Part shown: positions 43,638 through 55,092 of the stretch, one piece after another
Layout of the letters: each line of letters starts with the position of its first letter
Position numbering within the stretch: position 1 is the first letter of the stretch
Source: Theocolax elegans
Lineage: Eukaryota; Arthropoda; Insecta; Hymenoptera; Cerocephalidae
Assembly (NCBI GenBank): GCA_026168455.1
Contig: CM047427.1
Location: 46,416,558-46,480,557, forward strand
DNA length: 64,000 nt
Direction: 5' to 3'
The notes under the pieces: model-generated
What the model saw: the letters and a program-made list of their open reading frames with translations, nothing else
What the model was told of the DNA's origin: nothing
Database searches by the model: none
Made by a program: the position numbers and the translations under genes

Positions 43638-44169
43638 GGGGTATTCCACGTCAAGTGAAATTTATTAAAAAATTTAAACGGGATTTTCCGTATTAATTAT
43701 TGTGAATTTTTGTCTTTCTTTAAATTATCATAACTTTTTACCGAAGTAAGGGCCATAAAAATGCTACAAATTATTTGATAGGTATTGCTCCAAGCTTTCT
43801 TTTGGGCTTTTGGATACAAAAATCAATAATGGCGCACTTACACTTTTTGAAATTGAATATTGGCATGTGTTTTATGTGACATTGACCTTGAGATTAGAAA
43901 TTCTAAACTAGAAGAATAAATTCTAGACATAATTAGCAACGAATGTTACATATAATGTTCTATAGTAAAAGTTGATAGCTTTTGAGTTAAATAGCGGTGA
44001 ACCCAGCTGGTGTTGAAAAAATTCACTTTTTGAGGTTAGAATAACTTTTGAGCAAATAGATTCCAGTATCTAAAAATTTGTTTCTGTATTCTGAAAAACA
44101 TTTGCAATGTGTACACAAAATTAGATGCATTTTAAAATTTTGATCGGACCAGTTCACGTGGAATATCCC
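43638..44169. mobile_element. MITE related to the one at 42.5 kb, longer
   Basis: About 532 bp. Left end GGGGTATTCCACGTCAAG; right end in reverse complement GGGATATTCCACGTGAAC. A 95-bp internal stretch (about 44,040-44,135) matches 42,565-42,660. Flanked by A/T-rich microsatellite on the right. Confidence 0.7.
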
Positions 44170-44734
44170 TTATATATATATATATATATCAATGATCATG
44201 AATTATAAACAATGATTAACATTTAAAAATTAAATATATGTATATCTTCGAAAGTGAGCGGCCAAATTCTACAAAATTCTATGTGCTTTACAAATACATA
44301 ATAAAGACCTTTTGCCTCTACTGTCTGCTTATTAAATATTAACAATTACAGTAAAAACGTCTTTGATCGAACGTTCTAGAAGCTACCTAACAAACTCGAA
44401 GCTCAACTAAAATGTAACAAGTAGCCAAGTAACGCTTTGGTTTCAGTTAACACTCGACGGTTGGGTTTCTCGCGCTTAGCAGACGACTGCATTTCGCGCT
44501 TAGCAACAAATGCGATCAATGAAGGTAGACATATGCTTTTAGAATATATGACGTGACGATGTTTACAGCCTATCATTGTCAGATACGCGAAGGTCTTTCA
44601 CCATAAATCTACAAAATTATTCAAATAGATATAAGCTGTATGTGATACCTCGTGATTAGTTGCTTTCGACTAAAGTCACAATTGACATACGAATCTCCGC
44701 GAGTAAAGCCTATAAAGAGTGTTTTAATAATTTC
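44170..44734. other. No supported gene
   Basis: Begins with a short (TA)n run, then unremarkable sequence up to the TTAA at 44,735-44,738. I see nothing else in it. Confidence 0.5.
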
Positions 44735-44738
44735 TTAA

Positions 44739-46946
44739 CCTATTAAAAACCAGTCAAAATATGGCAGAGATATCAAAAAACGAACTATGCCATCCTTTGG
44801 AATACCGTGGTGTTGCATGCTACAATTGGATGAGCTAATTTTTTTCAAAACCTCCCGTGTTAGAGATTACGTTGGAATGACAGGCTAACGGTGGTACATC
44901 AATCGAAAATTATTTTTAGAAACGAGACTTTAGGAATAGAACTATTCATAAATATAGATCCATTATTATGTATCGATAACGCAATTGATAATGTCGAGAC
45001 GAAGAATTAGGGATGTATCTGACTTAGTTGAGGATTCTGACATTGACGAAGATCAATATATCAATTTAGCATTTGCTGATTATGAAAGTTCAGATGGAGA
45101 TTTGGATGTTAATCTCGAAAAAGATATAACATCTCATGATCTTCCTACAGGTTCTTATTAACATGTGAAAGTACTCACACAAGTACTCAAAAATTGTTGG
45201 TGCCGAATCGTATTTAGGATTGGGAAGATAATACTCTGGATAATATATCTTCTGATATCGAGGACAACTCCAATATGTCAGTTATTTCACTATTGTTTTT
45301 TAAAAATTGCTTAGAATTATTCGATTTACTCTTCTCGGAATCCATGAGGAATCATGCTCTGGAACCTACGGCTATGAATCATTTCGATTTGTCCAAAAAT
45401 AATCTAGAAAGATTTATTGTAATCATAATGATTACTATTTGCAATTCTAGAAAACATATTTATGATTTTTGGTCAACAAAACGAATCCTAGAGTGCCTAA
45501 TCGTTACCGAACTTATGACGAGAAATAAATTTGTTACCATCAAGAAAAATATTCGATTTTACAAACATCAAGATAAAAATCCAACTGATAAAGTTTGGAA
45601 AGTAAGAACAATGTATGACATGTTCCGTGAGAATTGTATGCAATTCGGTTTCTTCTACTACAACCTATCGGTAGATGAGGTAATGGTGAAATATTCCGGT
45701 AGATTTGGTATCCAGCAGTGTATCAGGAATAAGCCTATCAGGTTTGGAATAAAGACGTGGGCACTTCGTTCTTCTGGTGGATACATCTATAACCTCGATA
45801 TTTACGCAGGTAAATTAAGGAATAACACACAAAATGTTTTAGCTTCTGTTGGATTGGGTTCAAGAGTAGTAATACAATTACTTTCTACTTTGTTAGAACC
45901 AAAAATGAAGATTTGAGTAATTACCACGTGTACTTTCACAACTTTTTCTCTAATTCAGACCTAATGATACATTTAAAGAAGAATGGTTTATCATCAACAT
46001 GCACTATCCGGCAGAATCGCGTGAAAGAAAAGGTCGAAATGCCAAAAAAAGATGAAAGAGGAACCACTATTTCTAAGCATGAAGCAAATTCAGGGTTGAA
46101 TTTCATTACGGTAATGGATTCCAAACTCGTATTGATTCTCTCAACTAAATATAGGGATGAACCGAAAGTGGCAATGCAAAGATGGCAGGAATTATCAAAA
46201 AAATTTCATTCTTTTTCTTCATTCTTTTTTTATGTACAATCAACGCATGGGTGGTGTCGATCTCTACGATCAGCAGTGTAATGCTCTGATGCCTTCAATA
46301 AGAGGCAAAAAAATGGTCATAGTGTCTTTTGATGCGACTTATTCAAGCATCTTTAGCGTACGCTACGGTGATTTATAATTAACTCAATCCGGATGAAAAG
46401 GAATGTTCCAAAGATATTGTTTAAGAAATTTGTGAATATTACCTTCAGTAGCTATCATCAGTACATATTCTCAAGGAAAAGAGAAAGCCTGTAAAGTCTG
46501 CAGAACACACCATGTAACAAGGAAGTATGAAAAAATGCGCGATAGGTACGTGTTCGACGAGAACTGAATGATTCTGTAAGAAATGTTGCAAACCTACTTG
46601 CAGAAAACACAAAGGTGACGGTAATGAGCCATAATTAGGTTCATAACTCTGAAAATTATTGAAAATCTTACTACTTTGCGCACGATTATTTATAAGTACT
46701 TTACACTAACAAACTGAACTTTGACAAGAAAACGTTCCAAAGGTTTTTGTCGTGTTTTTGCCTGTAGAATCAACATCCGCATTCAGTTTTGAAAAATTAC
46801 AAAATTTTTGGTTATATGATAAATAATTTGTTATAAACAATTATACTCAACAAAAGAAAAAACACGAGGAATTTTTTTTGTTATGCAAAGAATGGCACGG
46901 TTCATTTGCTGATATTTCTGCCAGGTTTTACATGTTTTTTAATGGG
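44739..46946 (+). mobile_element. piggyBac-type transposon, 2,208 bp
   Basis: The element is flanked by TTAA (44,735-44,738 and 46,947-46,950). Left end CCTATTAAAAACCAG... and right end, in reverse complement, CCCATTAAAAAACATG... continue to a shared TGGCAGA-ATATCA about 20 bp inside, so inverted repeats are about 38 bp with mismatches. A broken piggyBac transposase lies between. The ends differ from those of the TTAA MITE at 20 kb. Confidence 0.85.
44991..46632 (+). pseudogene. piggyBac transposase, multiple frame breaks
   Basis: The frame starts at the ATG at 44,991 with an acidic N-terminus and stops at 45,159. The core (45,275-45,916) reads through a DFWSTKR segment and the first catalytic aspartate in SVDEVMVKYSGR. 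A frame change near 45,910 leads to VYFHNFFSNSDL, where the second catalytic aspartate (normally in a Y-F-D-N motif) is histidine. The third aspartate is present in MGGVDLYDQQCNA after another frame change (about 46,247). The C-terminal zinc-binding region is visible: CKVCRTHH, then CKKCCKPTCRKH ending near 46,632. Transposase would cut at TTAA; this copy is inactive from frameshifts and loss of a catalytic residue. Confidence 0.85.
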
Positions 46947-46950
46947 TTAA

Positions 46951-47640
46951 ACTGAACATAAGTTACTTTTTTTTCACTTTAATATTACAACGACAATTAT
47001 AACCGTAAATCACGGAATTTTAATGTATTTGTAAGTGAATATACGTTAAAGAATTTACAATAAATTAAAATAAATAAATATATTTATGATCCTATCGTTA
47101 TCTCCGACCAGTAAATCACAATAATACTTCGATGCAACATAGCAGCATTGAATCAAAGATCCCATAAGGTACAAGGCTCTTCTACCTTTCGAGAAACACA
47201 CATAATAGGCACCAACTCCAAAGGTCCAAGCTGTCCTGCCTTCTTGTGAAAAAATTTGTATTTCCGTTTATTAATGACTTATGGCAAATCTAAGTAAAGC
47301 ATCCAGAAATTTGTTTACACTAGATTTAAAAAGGAATTATTAGGAGAACATCAAAAATTTTTGGATTTCATCTGCTAAATTGACATGGAGTTTTCCACAT
47401 AAGCAAATCAATTATTCACTTTACTTACGTTCATTCTCAGCACTATCATCTAATTTATCATCCTTATTTTTCATAAATGGAAATTTGCGACTAAATGAGT
47501 AGTTTTTTTTTCTTTTATCCAAATTATTTTGCTGTAAAAATAAAAATACTCCAGTTATTGCTCCATCATACTATAAACCTTATTCGTAGTTGGGACAATG
47601 TGTAAAAAAGTGACGAAATATATTTAAAATTATAAGTTTA
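46951..47640. other. No supported gene
   Basis: A/T-rich sequence with no open frame or repeat partner that I can support. Confidence 0.5.
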
Positions 47641-47960
47641 TTATAAAAGATAAATCCATAATCCCTAAAATCATCGGCCTTAAATCCTAAATCCACTAGC
47701 CCTAAACTGGATTTGAGAATTAAATGTTTTCAGTTTAAGGCTTGTAGATTTGAGGATAATTTTCTCAAATATAACAATAGATACGGATTATGAGATGAGA
47801 ATCAGGATTTATGAGTTCAGGGATATAAAATTATGATTTACTTGTATAAGGTTTATGAGTTTAGGATTCCTGGGTTTAGAGTTTATAGGTTTAGGATTTA
47901 CATGATGAAGGTTTAGGAGTTTTGTATTCACGGGTTTATGGATTTAGTGTTAATATGTTT
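47641..47960. repeat. Degenerate CCTAAA / TTTAGG repeats with strand switch
   Basis: The left part (47,655-47,715) is rich in CCTAAATCC-like words, and the right part (47,735-47,950) is rich in GGTTTAGGATTTA-like words, the complement. It may be an old, diverged short tandem repeat in inverted arrangement. Confidence 0.4.
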
Positions 47961-48962
47961 AGTTATTTCAATACGACGACGACAACGACAACGATGCGCA
48001 TGATGATGAAAAGCACATATTTACGTAGAATTAAAAGTGCTGATTAAAAAAAAGAACAATATTAAAACACTCGCGTATTCTAAGCACTAAACTGGTAAGT
48101 ACATATGTACTGATAAAACAATGAAATAAAGACGGGTGATCAGGTTTCATGCTGAACGGCACATGTCATTGTTCGACATTGCTATCAAATACTTGTTTAA
48201 ATACTTTGTTATCACACATTCATTTTCTCGTAAGAGAATCATTTTTCGATTATTATCCCGATATCTCCAATATTTAACAAGATATTGGCCAAAATGCCGA
48301 ATAGTTTAAACAAAAGGAGAACAAGGTATGAATGACGTGTAGAATTTGATACTTCTTATAACTTTTAACAAACCACGGAGTTTCGTCGTAAATATATTGA
48401 AATTGCTGTATCAACATAGTTTTTGTAAATAAGGTAAAATGTAACTGTCGTCTGTGTGACACATGAACAAAGAAGTCAGCAGAAATTATGGAAGTATTAT
48501 CCCCCCCCCCCCCAATCACGTATAGAGATTATCAAGTTAGCATTTCACGAACTACACTTAATGGTTCTTTTCAGGTTCTTGTGAACAGTTTCGTAGTCGT
48601 TAACGTCATAATGATTAGAGCTAGTACATCGCATTTAGCGAAAATTTTACAGTACGCATTGAGGATTGTTAAAGTTCGAGAACTACAGAGATTTGGTCAT
48701 TGGATCGCACACACCTATCTGCAGATATTTTGTGTAAAAAGTTACATTTTCTTTTATTACATTGTGGGATAAGCACAACATATCACATGTTCACCGTTGG
48801 TTTATTGAATAATCAGGATGTCTTGTTGATTGCTGCGCCTATAATAAGACAACGGAAGAGCAAGATCATCATTTAGCTTTATTAATTTTTCGTCGTCATT
48901 GTAAGTAGAAATTTTGACTATAAATATCGCGGTAAATAAATGTAATTTATTGTATTTATCAG
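47961..48962. other. No firm gene; contains a poly-C run
   Basis: A run of 13 C residues sits at about 48,503. A plus-strand frame of 94 codons beginning at 48,488 crosses it and has no recognisable features. The end (48,915-48,962) matches 49,103-49,167 and is the intronic flank of the duplicated exon-like unit. Confidence 0.4.
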
Positions 48963-49269
48963 TAATGAATCAAATGATGAGTGATATTGAAGGTGACAAA
49001 TGTATACTGGCGTGTGATCAACAGCAGCCTATACCATCAGCATCTCGAGGAGATAAATTTACTTGTAAGCATTAATATTTTTCATACATGATGTTTCCAG
49101 ATATTCACCATAAATATCTTGGCAAATAAAAGTAATTTTAATTTATATGTTTTTGATACCTCATCAGCGATGAATCAAATGATGAGTGATGTCGGAGGTG
49201 GTAAATGTATACTGGCGTGTGATCAAGAGCAACCTATACCATCAACATCTCGAGGAGATGAAAATACTT
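48963..49269 (+). pseudogene. Tandemly duplicated 102-nt exon-like unit
   Basis: Two units of exactly 102 nt (48,963-49,064 and 49,168-49,269) encode similar peptides, MNQMMSDIEGDKCILACDQ and MNQMMSDVGGGKCILACDQ, each going on to QPIPS(A/T)SRGD. Both follow a CAG acceptor (ATTTATCAG, ACCTCATCAG) and precede a GTAAGC donor. Both can be joined in phase to an exon at 49,344, which ends at TGA 49,381-49,383. Being multiples of three, they could be alternatives or sequential. I do not recognise the protein; the PIPSTSR-like tail is common near the start of transposon proteins. Confidence 0.45.
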
Positions 49270-49388
49270 GTAAGCGTTTAATTTTTTCATATATATTGTT
49301 TCTTTATCTAAGATATATGTTTCAATTGCTTGTTTCTTTTTAGCTGCTAAACGTATGAGTACTCAGTTGATAGGGTCCGATTGACATG

Positions 49389-49523
49389 GGGGCCCGCAAA
49401 AGGGAACATTACAGTGATAGTAGTACCAGTAGCAACACTAGTAGTAGCGATTCATCTACTGACAGTGATACTAGTACAGATGGAGAAGAAGAAGAACAAT
49501 GTAACAACGTAAGAAACTAGTTA
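49389..49523 (+). CDS. Short Ser/Thr/Asp-rich open frame, unrecognised
   Basis: ATG at 49,389 opens 44 codons rich in Ser, Thr, Asp and Glu, ending CNNVRN. A GTAAGA at about 49,509 could be a splice donor. The exon at 49,344 stops one base out of frame with it (TGA just upstream), so both may be parts of one decayed gene. Low-complexity acidic composition gives no function. Confidence 0.3.
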
Positions 49524-49814
49524 TTTTCATATTGTTAGTTTTTTTTTATATACGTAAATGTAAATAATCTGACAGGTAGTTCTTTCAGTGTGGTAAAGGA
49601 TTGCCATATGCCCGGTTTGTTATTGAAACGGAGACAAAACGTTACTACCAACGCTTTGGATATGAAGGGAGAGAAATCAGAGGGGTGATAATGATAAGTA
49701 TCCTCGTTACTATATATCTGTTCATATAGATCATCCATTGCTGAGAATAGTATTAGTTTGGTAGCGGAATCGGCTTTCTGTTCTTCCTCGAAGGTTTCTA
49801 TTATTTCTCTATAT

Positions 49815-50462
49815 GGGCTATTTCGGTAATTTTCTGAGGTATACCGGGATTACTGCATTAATTACGGTATTTCTTGGATATTCGGGATTTTTGATGTATT
49901 CAAGGATAACTCCACTGATTACGGGATTTCCTGGATATTACGTGAATTCCTGAATGATTTTGGGATAACTGTATAATTGTGAAATTTACTGGCTATTTCG
50001 GGAATTTCTGAGGTGTTCAAGTTAACTCCAATAATTACGAGAATTCCCGGATATTTCGGGAATTTCTGACGTAATCAAGTATTCCGTGATAAGTCCACAT
50101 ATTACGGAATTTCCTGGACATTTCGGGAATTCTGAGGTATTCCAGAATATCACGAATAATATCGGGATTTCCTGGATATTTCGGGAATTTTGAAGTATTC
50201 CGAAATCACGCCACTAATTATGGGATTGCTTGAATATTTCGGGAATTTCTGAGGTATCCTAGATAACGCCATTAATTAAGGGATTTCCTGGATATTTCGG
50301 TAATTTCTGAGGTATTCCGGGATAACTTTATTAATTTCGAGATTTCGTGGACATTTCGGGAATTTCTGATTATTTCAGGATAACTTCACTAATTACGGAA
50401 TTTCCTGGATATTACGTGAATGATTTCGGGGTAACTGTATTAATTGGTAAAATTCAGTAATT
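49815..50462. repeat. Minisatellite, ~60-70-bp unit
   Basis: About nine or ten diverged units contain the words GGATTTCCTGGATATTTCGG, GAATTTCTGAGGTATTC and ATAACTCCA-TAATTA. Some units are shortened. No gene overlaps. Confidence 0.85.
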
Positions 50463-50545
50463 AAGGGGTCAAGCCTGGGTTAAATGTTTTAAATAAACAA
50501 ACAATTACTATTAGAATATATTTTTTTTTAATTCTTTTTACAAAT

Positions 50546-50547
<2 letters not shown>

Positions 50548-50596
<49 letters not shown>

Positions 50597-50602
50597 ATAT
50601 AT
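50548..50602. repeat. (CA)n(TA)n microsatellite
   Basis: A CA run followed by TA runs of similar length, broken once by a TTA. Confidence 0.9.
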
Positions 50603-50920
50603 GTTATATTTCAAATACCAGGAAATTTGGACAGGCGTGGAAATTTAATTCACTCAGAATTTTAAATTGAGAAACTAATTTTAATGTAAAAATAAATGAA
50701 TGTATAATATGTTTAGGATGGTTTTAGGTAAATAACGCAGCTAGCAGCTCACGCTCACTCAATCGACACAACCAACCAAGTCGTTCGACAAACACCTCGA
50801 TCTGCTCTCTCACCCTTGCGTTACTCGCTTCGCGTGTCGCTAGTGGCGCTGTACTCCCGTGAAATAAGATACGCATTCGCTTGCTAGCCAATCACATTTG
50901 AAATTAACTGCTATAGTTTT
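50603..50920. other. Unexplained segment, perhaps LTR remnant
   Basis: The part at 50,740-50,880 is richer in C and G than its surroundings and could be the LTR remnant of the minus-strand element whose pol 3' end follows. I cannot confirm this. Confidence 0.3.
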
Positions 50921-51637
50921 ATCATTCGGCCATCCTATTTAAGTTTGATCTCCTAAACGCTAACTTTGAAAAATTAATTTCGAACATGTAAATACAATAT
51001 AACTTAATATAATGATTAAAACGTTCGGGTCGTTTTCCAATTCGCTTTGGTCGATTATTAGCAATTTCCTTAGATACATTTCCTTTAATTTGATCATTAG
51101 TATCTGGCACAACTAAGAAATTTGAATCTGAAGTAATACGATCATTTCTATTGATTTTTCACTACATCGTCGTCCATCTCGCTTTCGCAATCGCTTTCGC
51201 TATCAGAGCTTTGGCCTCTCCAATCTTCAGCTGATTTACATGCGCTGTAATACAGAAACCACGGTCCCCAGATTCATTTAAACGTTTAACACTATATGTG
51301 TCGCTAGGGCCAATACCAGCAATTACTAAAGGACCCTTGAAAGTAGGCTGAAGCTTTGTAGATTGCCCGGTACAAATCGGATTTCGTTTCATAAAACTAT
51401 ATCACCTAAGCTAAACTTAACATTTTGTGAGTCTATGCGCATTGTAACGAGCCTTATACTTTTCCTTGTTCTCTCTATATGTTTTCGCGTATTTGATCTT
51501 GTACAATTTGTGGCGATTCATATTGTTCGCAATTTCTGCAAGAATTCTAATTTGTCCTTCAGCAAAACGTGGTTGATACCCTAATAAAGCTTCATAAGGC
51601 GTCTTACCCGTAGCAGAACTAATAGACGAATTAAAAT
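50921..51637 (-). pseudogene. pol: 3' end of a gypsy-type pol (integrase C-terminus), cut by the gap
   Basis: On the minus strand, from the gap at 51,637 downward, the frame reads NSSISSATGKTPYEALLGYQ, the region after the integrase catalytic core in which the host-like N-T-S-x-H-x-x-T-G-x-P-F/Y-E motif occurs. It stops at 51,417. A second segment (51,392-51,162), in another frame, includes FKGPLVIAGIGPSDTYSVKR, a chromodomain-proximal beta-barrel-like region (GPY/F type). A third (51,110-50,922) ends the protein. The upstream part is lost in the assembly gap. It is on the opposite strand from the pol at 52.5 kb and belongs to a different element. Confidence 0.7.
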
Positions 51638-51737
51638 NNNNNNNNNNNNNNNNNNNNNNNNNNNNNNNNNNNNNNNNNNNNNNNNNNNNNNNNNNNNNNN
51701 NNNNNNNNNNNNNNNNNNNNNNNNNNNNNNNNNNNNN
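51638..51737. other. Assembly gap of 100 N
   Basis: Exactly 100 N, the usual convention for a gap of unknown size. What lies to either side (minus-strand integrase, plus-strand LINE) may not be adjacent in the real genome. Confidence 0.98.
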
Positions 51738-52468
51738 CAACAAAAAACAAACACCTCATCTGAAATTGACATAAATTACATAGTAAACGAATTTTCAAAC
51801 ATAATAATAGAAGCTGCAGATCTTAGCATACCTAAATCAAAAAATTTAAAAAATCTAAAAACACTCCATGGTGGGACGAAAACTGTAAAAACTCAACTAA
51901 AGAAGCTAAAAGAGCTCTGTACAAATATAAAAGAAATAAAACCTTACCTAACAAAATCGAACACCAACGACTAAAAGCGATTGCTAAAAGAACAATTAAA
52001 AATGCAAAACGAAACTCATGGATAAATTACTTACAAACTATCAACCATCAAATACCAAACAAAGATATATGGAAAAAAATGCATGCTATCGAAGGACACC
52101 AATATTCAACAATACCAGCATTAATTGTTAACAATCACATTATAAATAACCAAGAAATAATAGCAAATACTTTGGCGGAAAGGTTTGCAGAAAATTCTAG
52201 CAATAACAACTACAATCAAGATTTCATAAAACACAAAATTAATTCAGAAAAAATAAATTTCAACACCTCCATAACTCAAGAAAACAGTAACATAATAAAT
52301 CAAGAAATAATCCTCAACGAACTAAAAAAAGCAATAGAATCCAGTAAAAACAGCAGCCCAGGACCTGACACAATACCCAACTTATTTATTAAAAAACTCC
52401 CAGAAAAAGCATTAAAATACCTGTTACAAATATATAATATTATTTGGCAACAACGAATTTTCCCAGAC
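51738..52468 (+). pseudogene. Non-LTR retrotransposon (LINE) fragment
   Basis: The region after the gap reads through TPWWDENCKNSTKEAKRAL, the linker between endonuclease and reverse transcriptase found in jockey-type LINE ORF2 proteins, followed by a long basic/Asn-rich stretch and the start of the RT domain (ELKKAIESSKNSSPGPDTI, then NIIWQQRIFPDD). The first 100 nt contain stops. It ends where gypsy RT sequence takes over in the same frame, so the polymerase palm motifs are missing. This is a 5'- and 3'-truncated relic. Confidence 0.75.
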
Positions 52469-55011
52469 GACATAATCCTATTCGCTGAGACGCTCGATGA
52501 ACTAGATCAAGTCTTTGTGGAATTGTCTAGTAAACTAAAGGAGGCCAATTTAAAACTGAATCCAAACAAGTGTCAATTTTATAAGGACAACGTCATTTTT
52601 TGGGATATTCCGTAAGCGCTAGAGGATTGGAACCAAATCCGGAAAATATAAAAGCAATTGTCAACTACCCGATACCAAAAACACAGAAGAACATACGCCA
52701 ATTCTTGGGAATTTGCGGATATTATAGGAACTTCATTCCCAACATGTCCAAACTAGCCAAACCTTTAACTAATTTGTTGAAGAAGGATCGTAAATTTGTA
52801 TGGGGTAACGAACAGTCTGAAGCATTCGAAACTTTAAAACTAAAATTAGTAGAAGCACCCATACTTCAATACCCAGATTTTAATAAAAATTTCTATGTAA
52901 CTACAGACGCATCGAACTATGCGATCGGTGGAGTTTTATCACAAAAAAGGGAATCAGCTGACCTCCGATCGCCTACGCCAGCAAATCTCTCACGAATACG
53001 GAAACAAGATACAGCACGATCGAAAAAGAACTATTCGCAATGCTGTACTGTGCAAACCAATTCGAATACTTTCTAATCGGTAGGAAATTTACGTTTTTCA
53101 CCGATCACAAACCACTCGTCTGGCTGCATCGTATAAAAGACTCCTCCTCTCGTCTCAAAAATTGGTATTTTAAATTAACGGAAAAATTTCAGTTTGAGGT
53201 AATTTACCAACCAGGAAAGACCAATTACGTAGCAGATGCACTTTCCCGGAATCCTCCAGAGTTAGACCAGGTGAATATTATTGAAAAGAAATGTGAAGTC
53301 TCGCACAATAACACACCCGACATGCCACACAGAGAAACGCGACTAAGTACGAGTTCGTCTTCATCAATGGAGATATATTCCAAAGCAACATCTTCAAAAA
53401 GAAGACTATTCCTACGCCCCAACAAACTGAATCACGCAGACGAACAAGACCCCCTAACTACTGTTATAGATCATGAACAACCAACGGTCGACGAAATTAC
53501 GACATTAGACGAACGGCTTAGTAAAAATTGCGATACGGGAGATACAAACACTGACAACTCGACTACTGGAGACTCGACTCAAAGTCATTCAGATTCATCC
53601 GACACAACGAATACACAAAACGAAACGACAGACATCATAGATCCCCCTGCAGTCGAATATGACGTAAATGCGCGAGAACATAACCGACCATATATTTGTA
53701 GGAACATTATAGAAACGCGAGATTCATTACACATTCGGGTTGATTATGACATTTTTGAGAAGCATCGCGTCGGTTCGTGATGTATGCCTATCAATGAATT
53801 TGAAATCCGTTCGATTATCGAAAACTTCGAATATCGATGATCTTTCGTGGACAGACATCGTGAACGTTTTAAAGAATAACTTTTCGGACGACACTACAAA
53901 ATAATAATTTGCATTAATAAAACCCAAATACCGGACCCGGAATTAAGGGATTCAATAATAACAGATATTCACGGTGCTCCCACGAACGGTCATAAGGGTA
54001 TCACGAAGACTTATAACCGGATCCGTCAAATTACTATTGGCCTAATATGAAAGAGATATTAAAAAATTAATAAGTAAATGTAGAATCTGTGAAACAAACA
54101 AGCTGGTTAGAAGGAAAGTCAGACAGCCAATGGTCTTAACTGACACTCCGGGTGAAGCGTTCGAGAAATTAGCCATGGACCTCGTCGGACCGTTGCCCGG
54201 AACAAGAAAGACAATATTTACATCCTCACCATGCAGGATTTATTAACGAAATTTTGTATACTCGCCCATTAAGGAATGCCACTTCCAGGGATATCGCCGA
54301 TGCGCTATTGAAAAGGTTTATATTTGTACATGGTTCGCCAAGGGTAATTTTGACAGATCAGGCCGCGAATTTTACTTCGGCACTAATGAAGAACATAGCC
54401 AAATTATGTAAATTAAAACAATAACCACAACAGCGTTCTATCCGCAGGCGAACGGTTCGATCGAGCGGATGCACCATTCGCTTGCGGAATGGTTAAAGAA
54501 CTACATAACCAACGTAAGGGAATGGGATGAGTGGTGTGAATGCGCTGCTTTTTCATATAATACCAGTGTGCACGAAGCTACGAAGCTCACCCCATTCGAA
54601 TGCGTTTACGGTAAAATCGCGCGTGTACCATCTGACAAACCAATTGTAACCGACCAGACGATCGGAACTTATAATGAATATATAGTTGATTTAAGATCAA
54701 AACTTAATGACATCCAGAAGGTTGCGGCGGAGAATTTACGTAATGCAAAGATTCGTTCAAAAGGATACTATGATAAAGGCTTGAACCCATGTAACTTTAA
54801 GGTGGGTGACAGGGTAATGCTCCTAGTGGAGCCAAGAAAAGATAAATTCTCGCCCCAACACTCTGGACCTCATAAAATTTTAGAATTACTACCGAATCAC
54901 GATGTAAAAATTACTTATAAAAATGGCACACGCGTAGTACATTCAAATAAATTAAGGAAAACGAGACTTGACACAGAGTCCGAATTGCGCGATTCCGATA
55001 TGACAACGTAG
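52469..55011 (+). pseudogene. pol: Gypsy-type pol of the env-1 element, 5'-truncated
   Basis: The sequence starts inside reverse transcriptase just after the catalytic Asp-Asp (DDIILFAETLDEL), so gag, protease and most of RT are absent. RT connection and RNase H follow (FLGICGYYRNF, TTDASNYAIGGVLSQ, then FFTDHKPLVWL) with frame changes near 52,610 and 52,960. A Ser/Thr-rich stretch precedes the integrase, whose zinc motif (CRICETNK), catalytic core (MDLVGPLPGT, LTDQAANFTS, ANGSIERMHH) and C-terminal barrel (FKVGDRVMLL, HSGPHKILELL) are recognisable despite frame breaks near 53,780-54,420. The last 181 codons (54,469-55,011) are open. It resembles the integrases of the 17.6/gypsy errantivirus group more than those of gypsy-1 and gypsy-2. 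Confidence 0.85.
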
Positions 55012-55012
55012 T

Positions 55013-55091
55013 TACTAACTCTAAGATTAAAATATATGCTTAATATATATACTTATTATAATATGAATAACATTAGATTTCCTTTGTGCAG
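55013..55091 (+). promoter_or_regulatory. Splice branch point and acceptor for env-1 messenger RNA
   Basis: TACTAAC at 55,013-55,019 is a consensus branch-point sequence; the pyrimidine-rich TTTCCTTTGTGCAG ends at 55,091. The next base starts GATGACC, the exon carrying the env start codon at 55,093. Copy B at 62,283 is joined to its leader at this same base. Confidence 0.8.
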
Positions 55092-55092
55092 G

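Noticed and set aside
47641..47960. True interstitial telomere
   Set aside because: The repeats are too degenerate and differ from TTAGG; kept only as a weak finding.
55036..55092. Env start at the upstream ATG (55,036)
   Set aside because: This ATG lies in the intron upstream of the acceptor; copy B shows the mature leader is joined at 55,092, so 55,093 is the better start.
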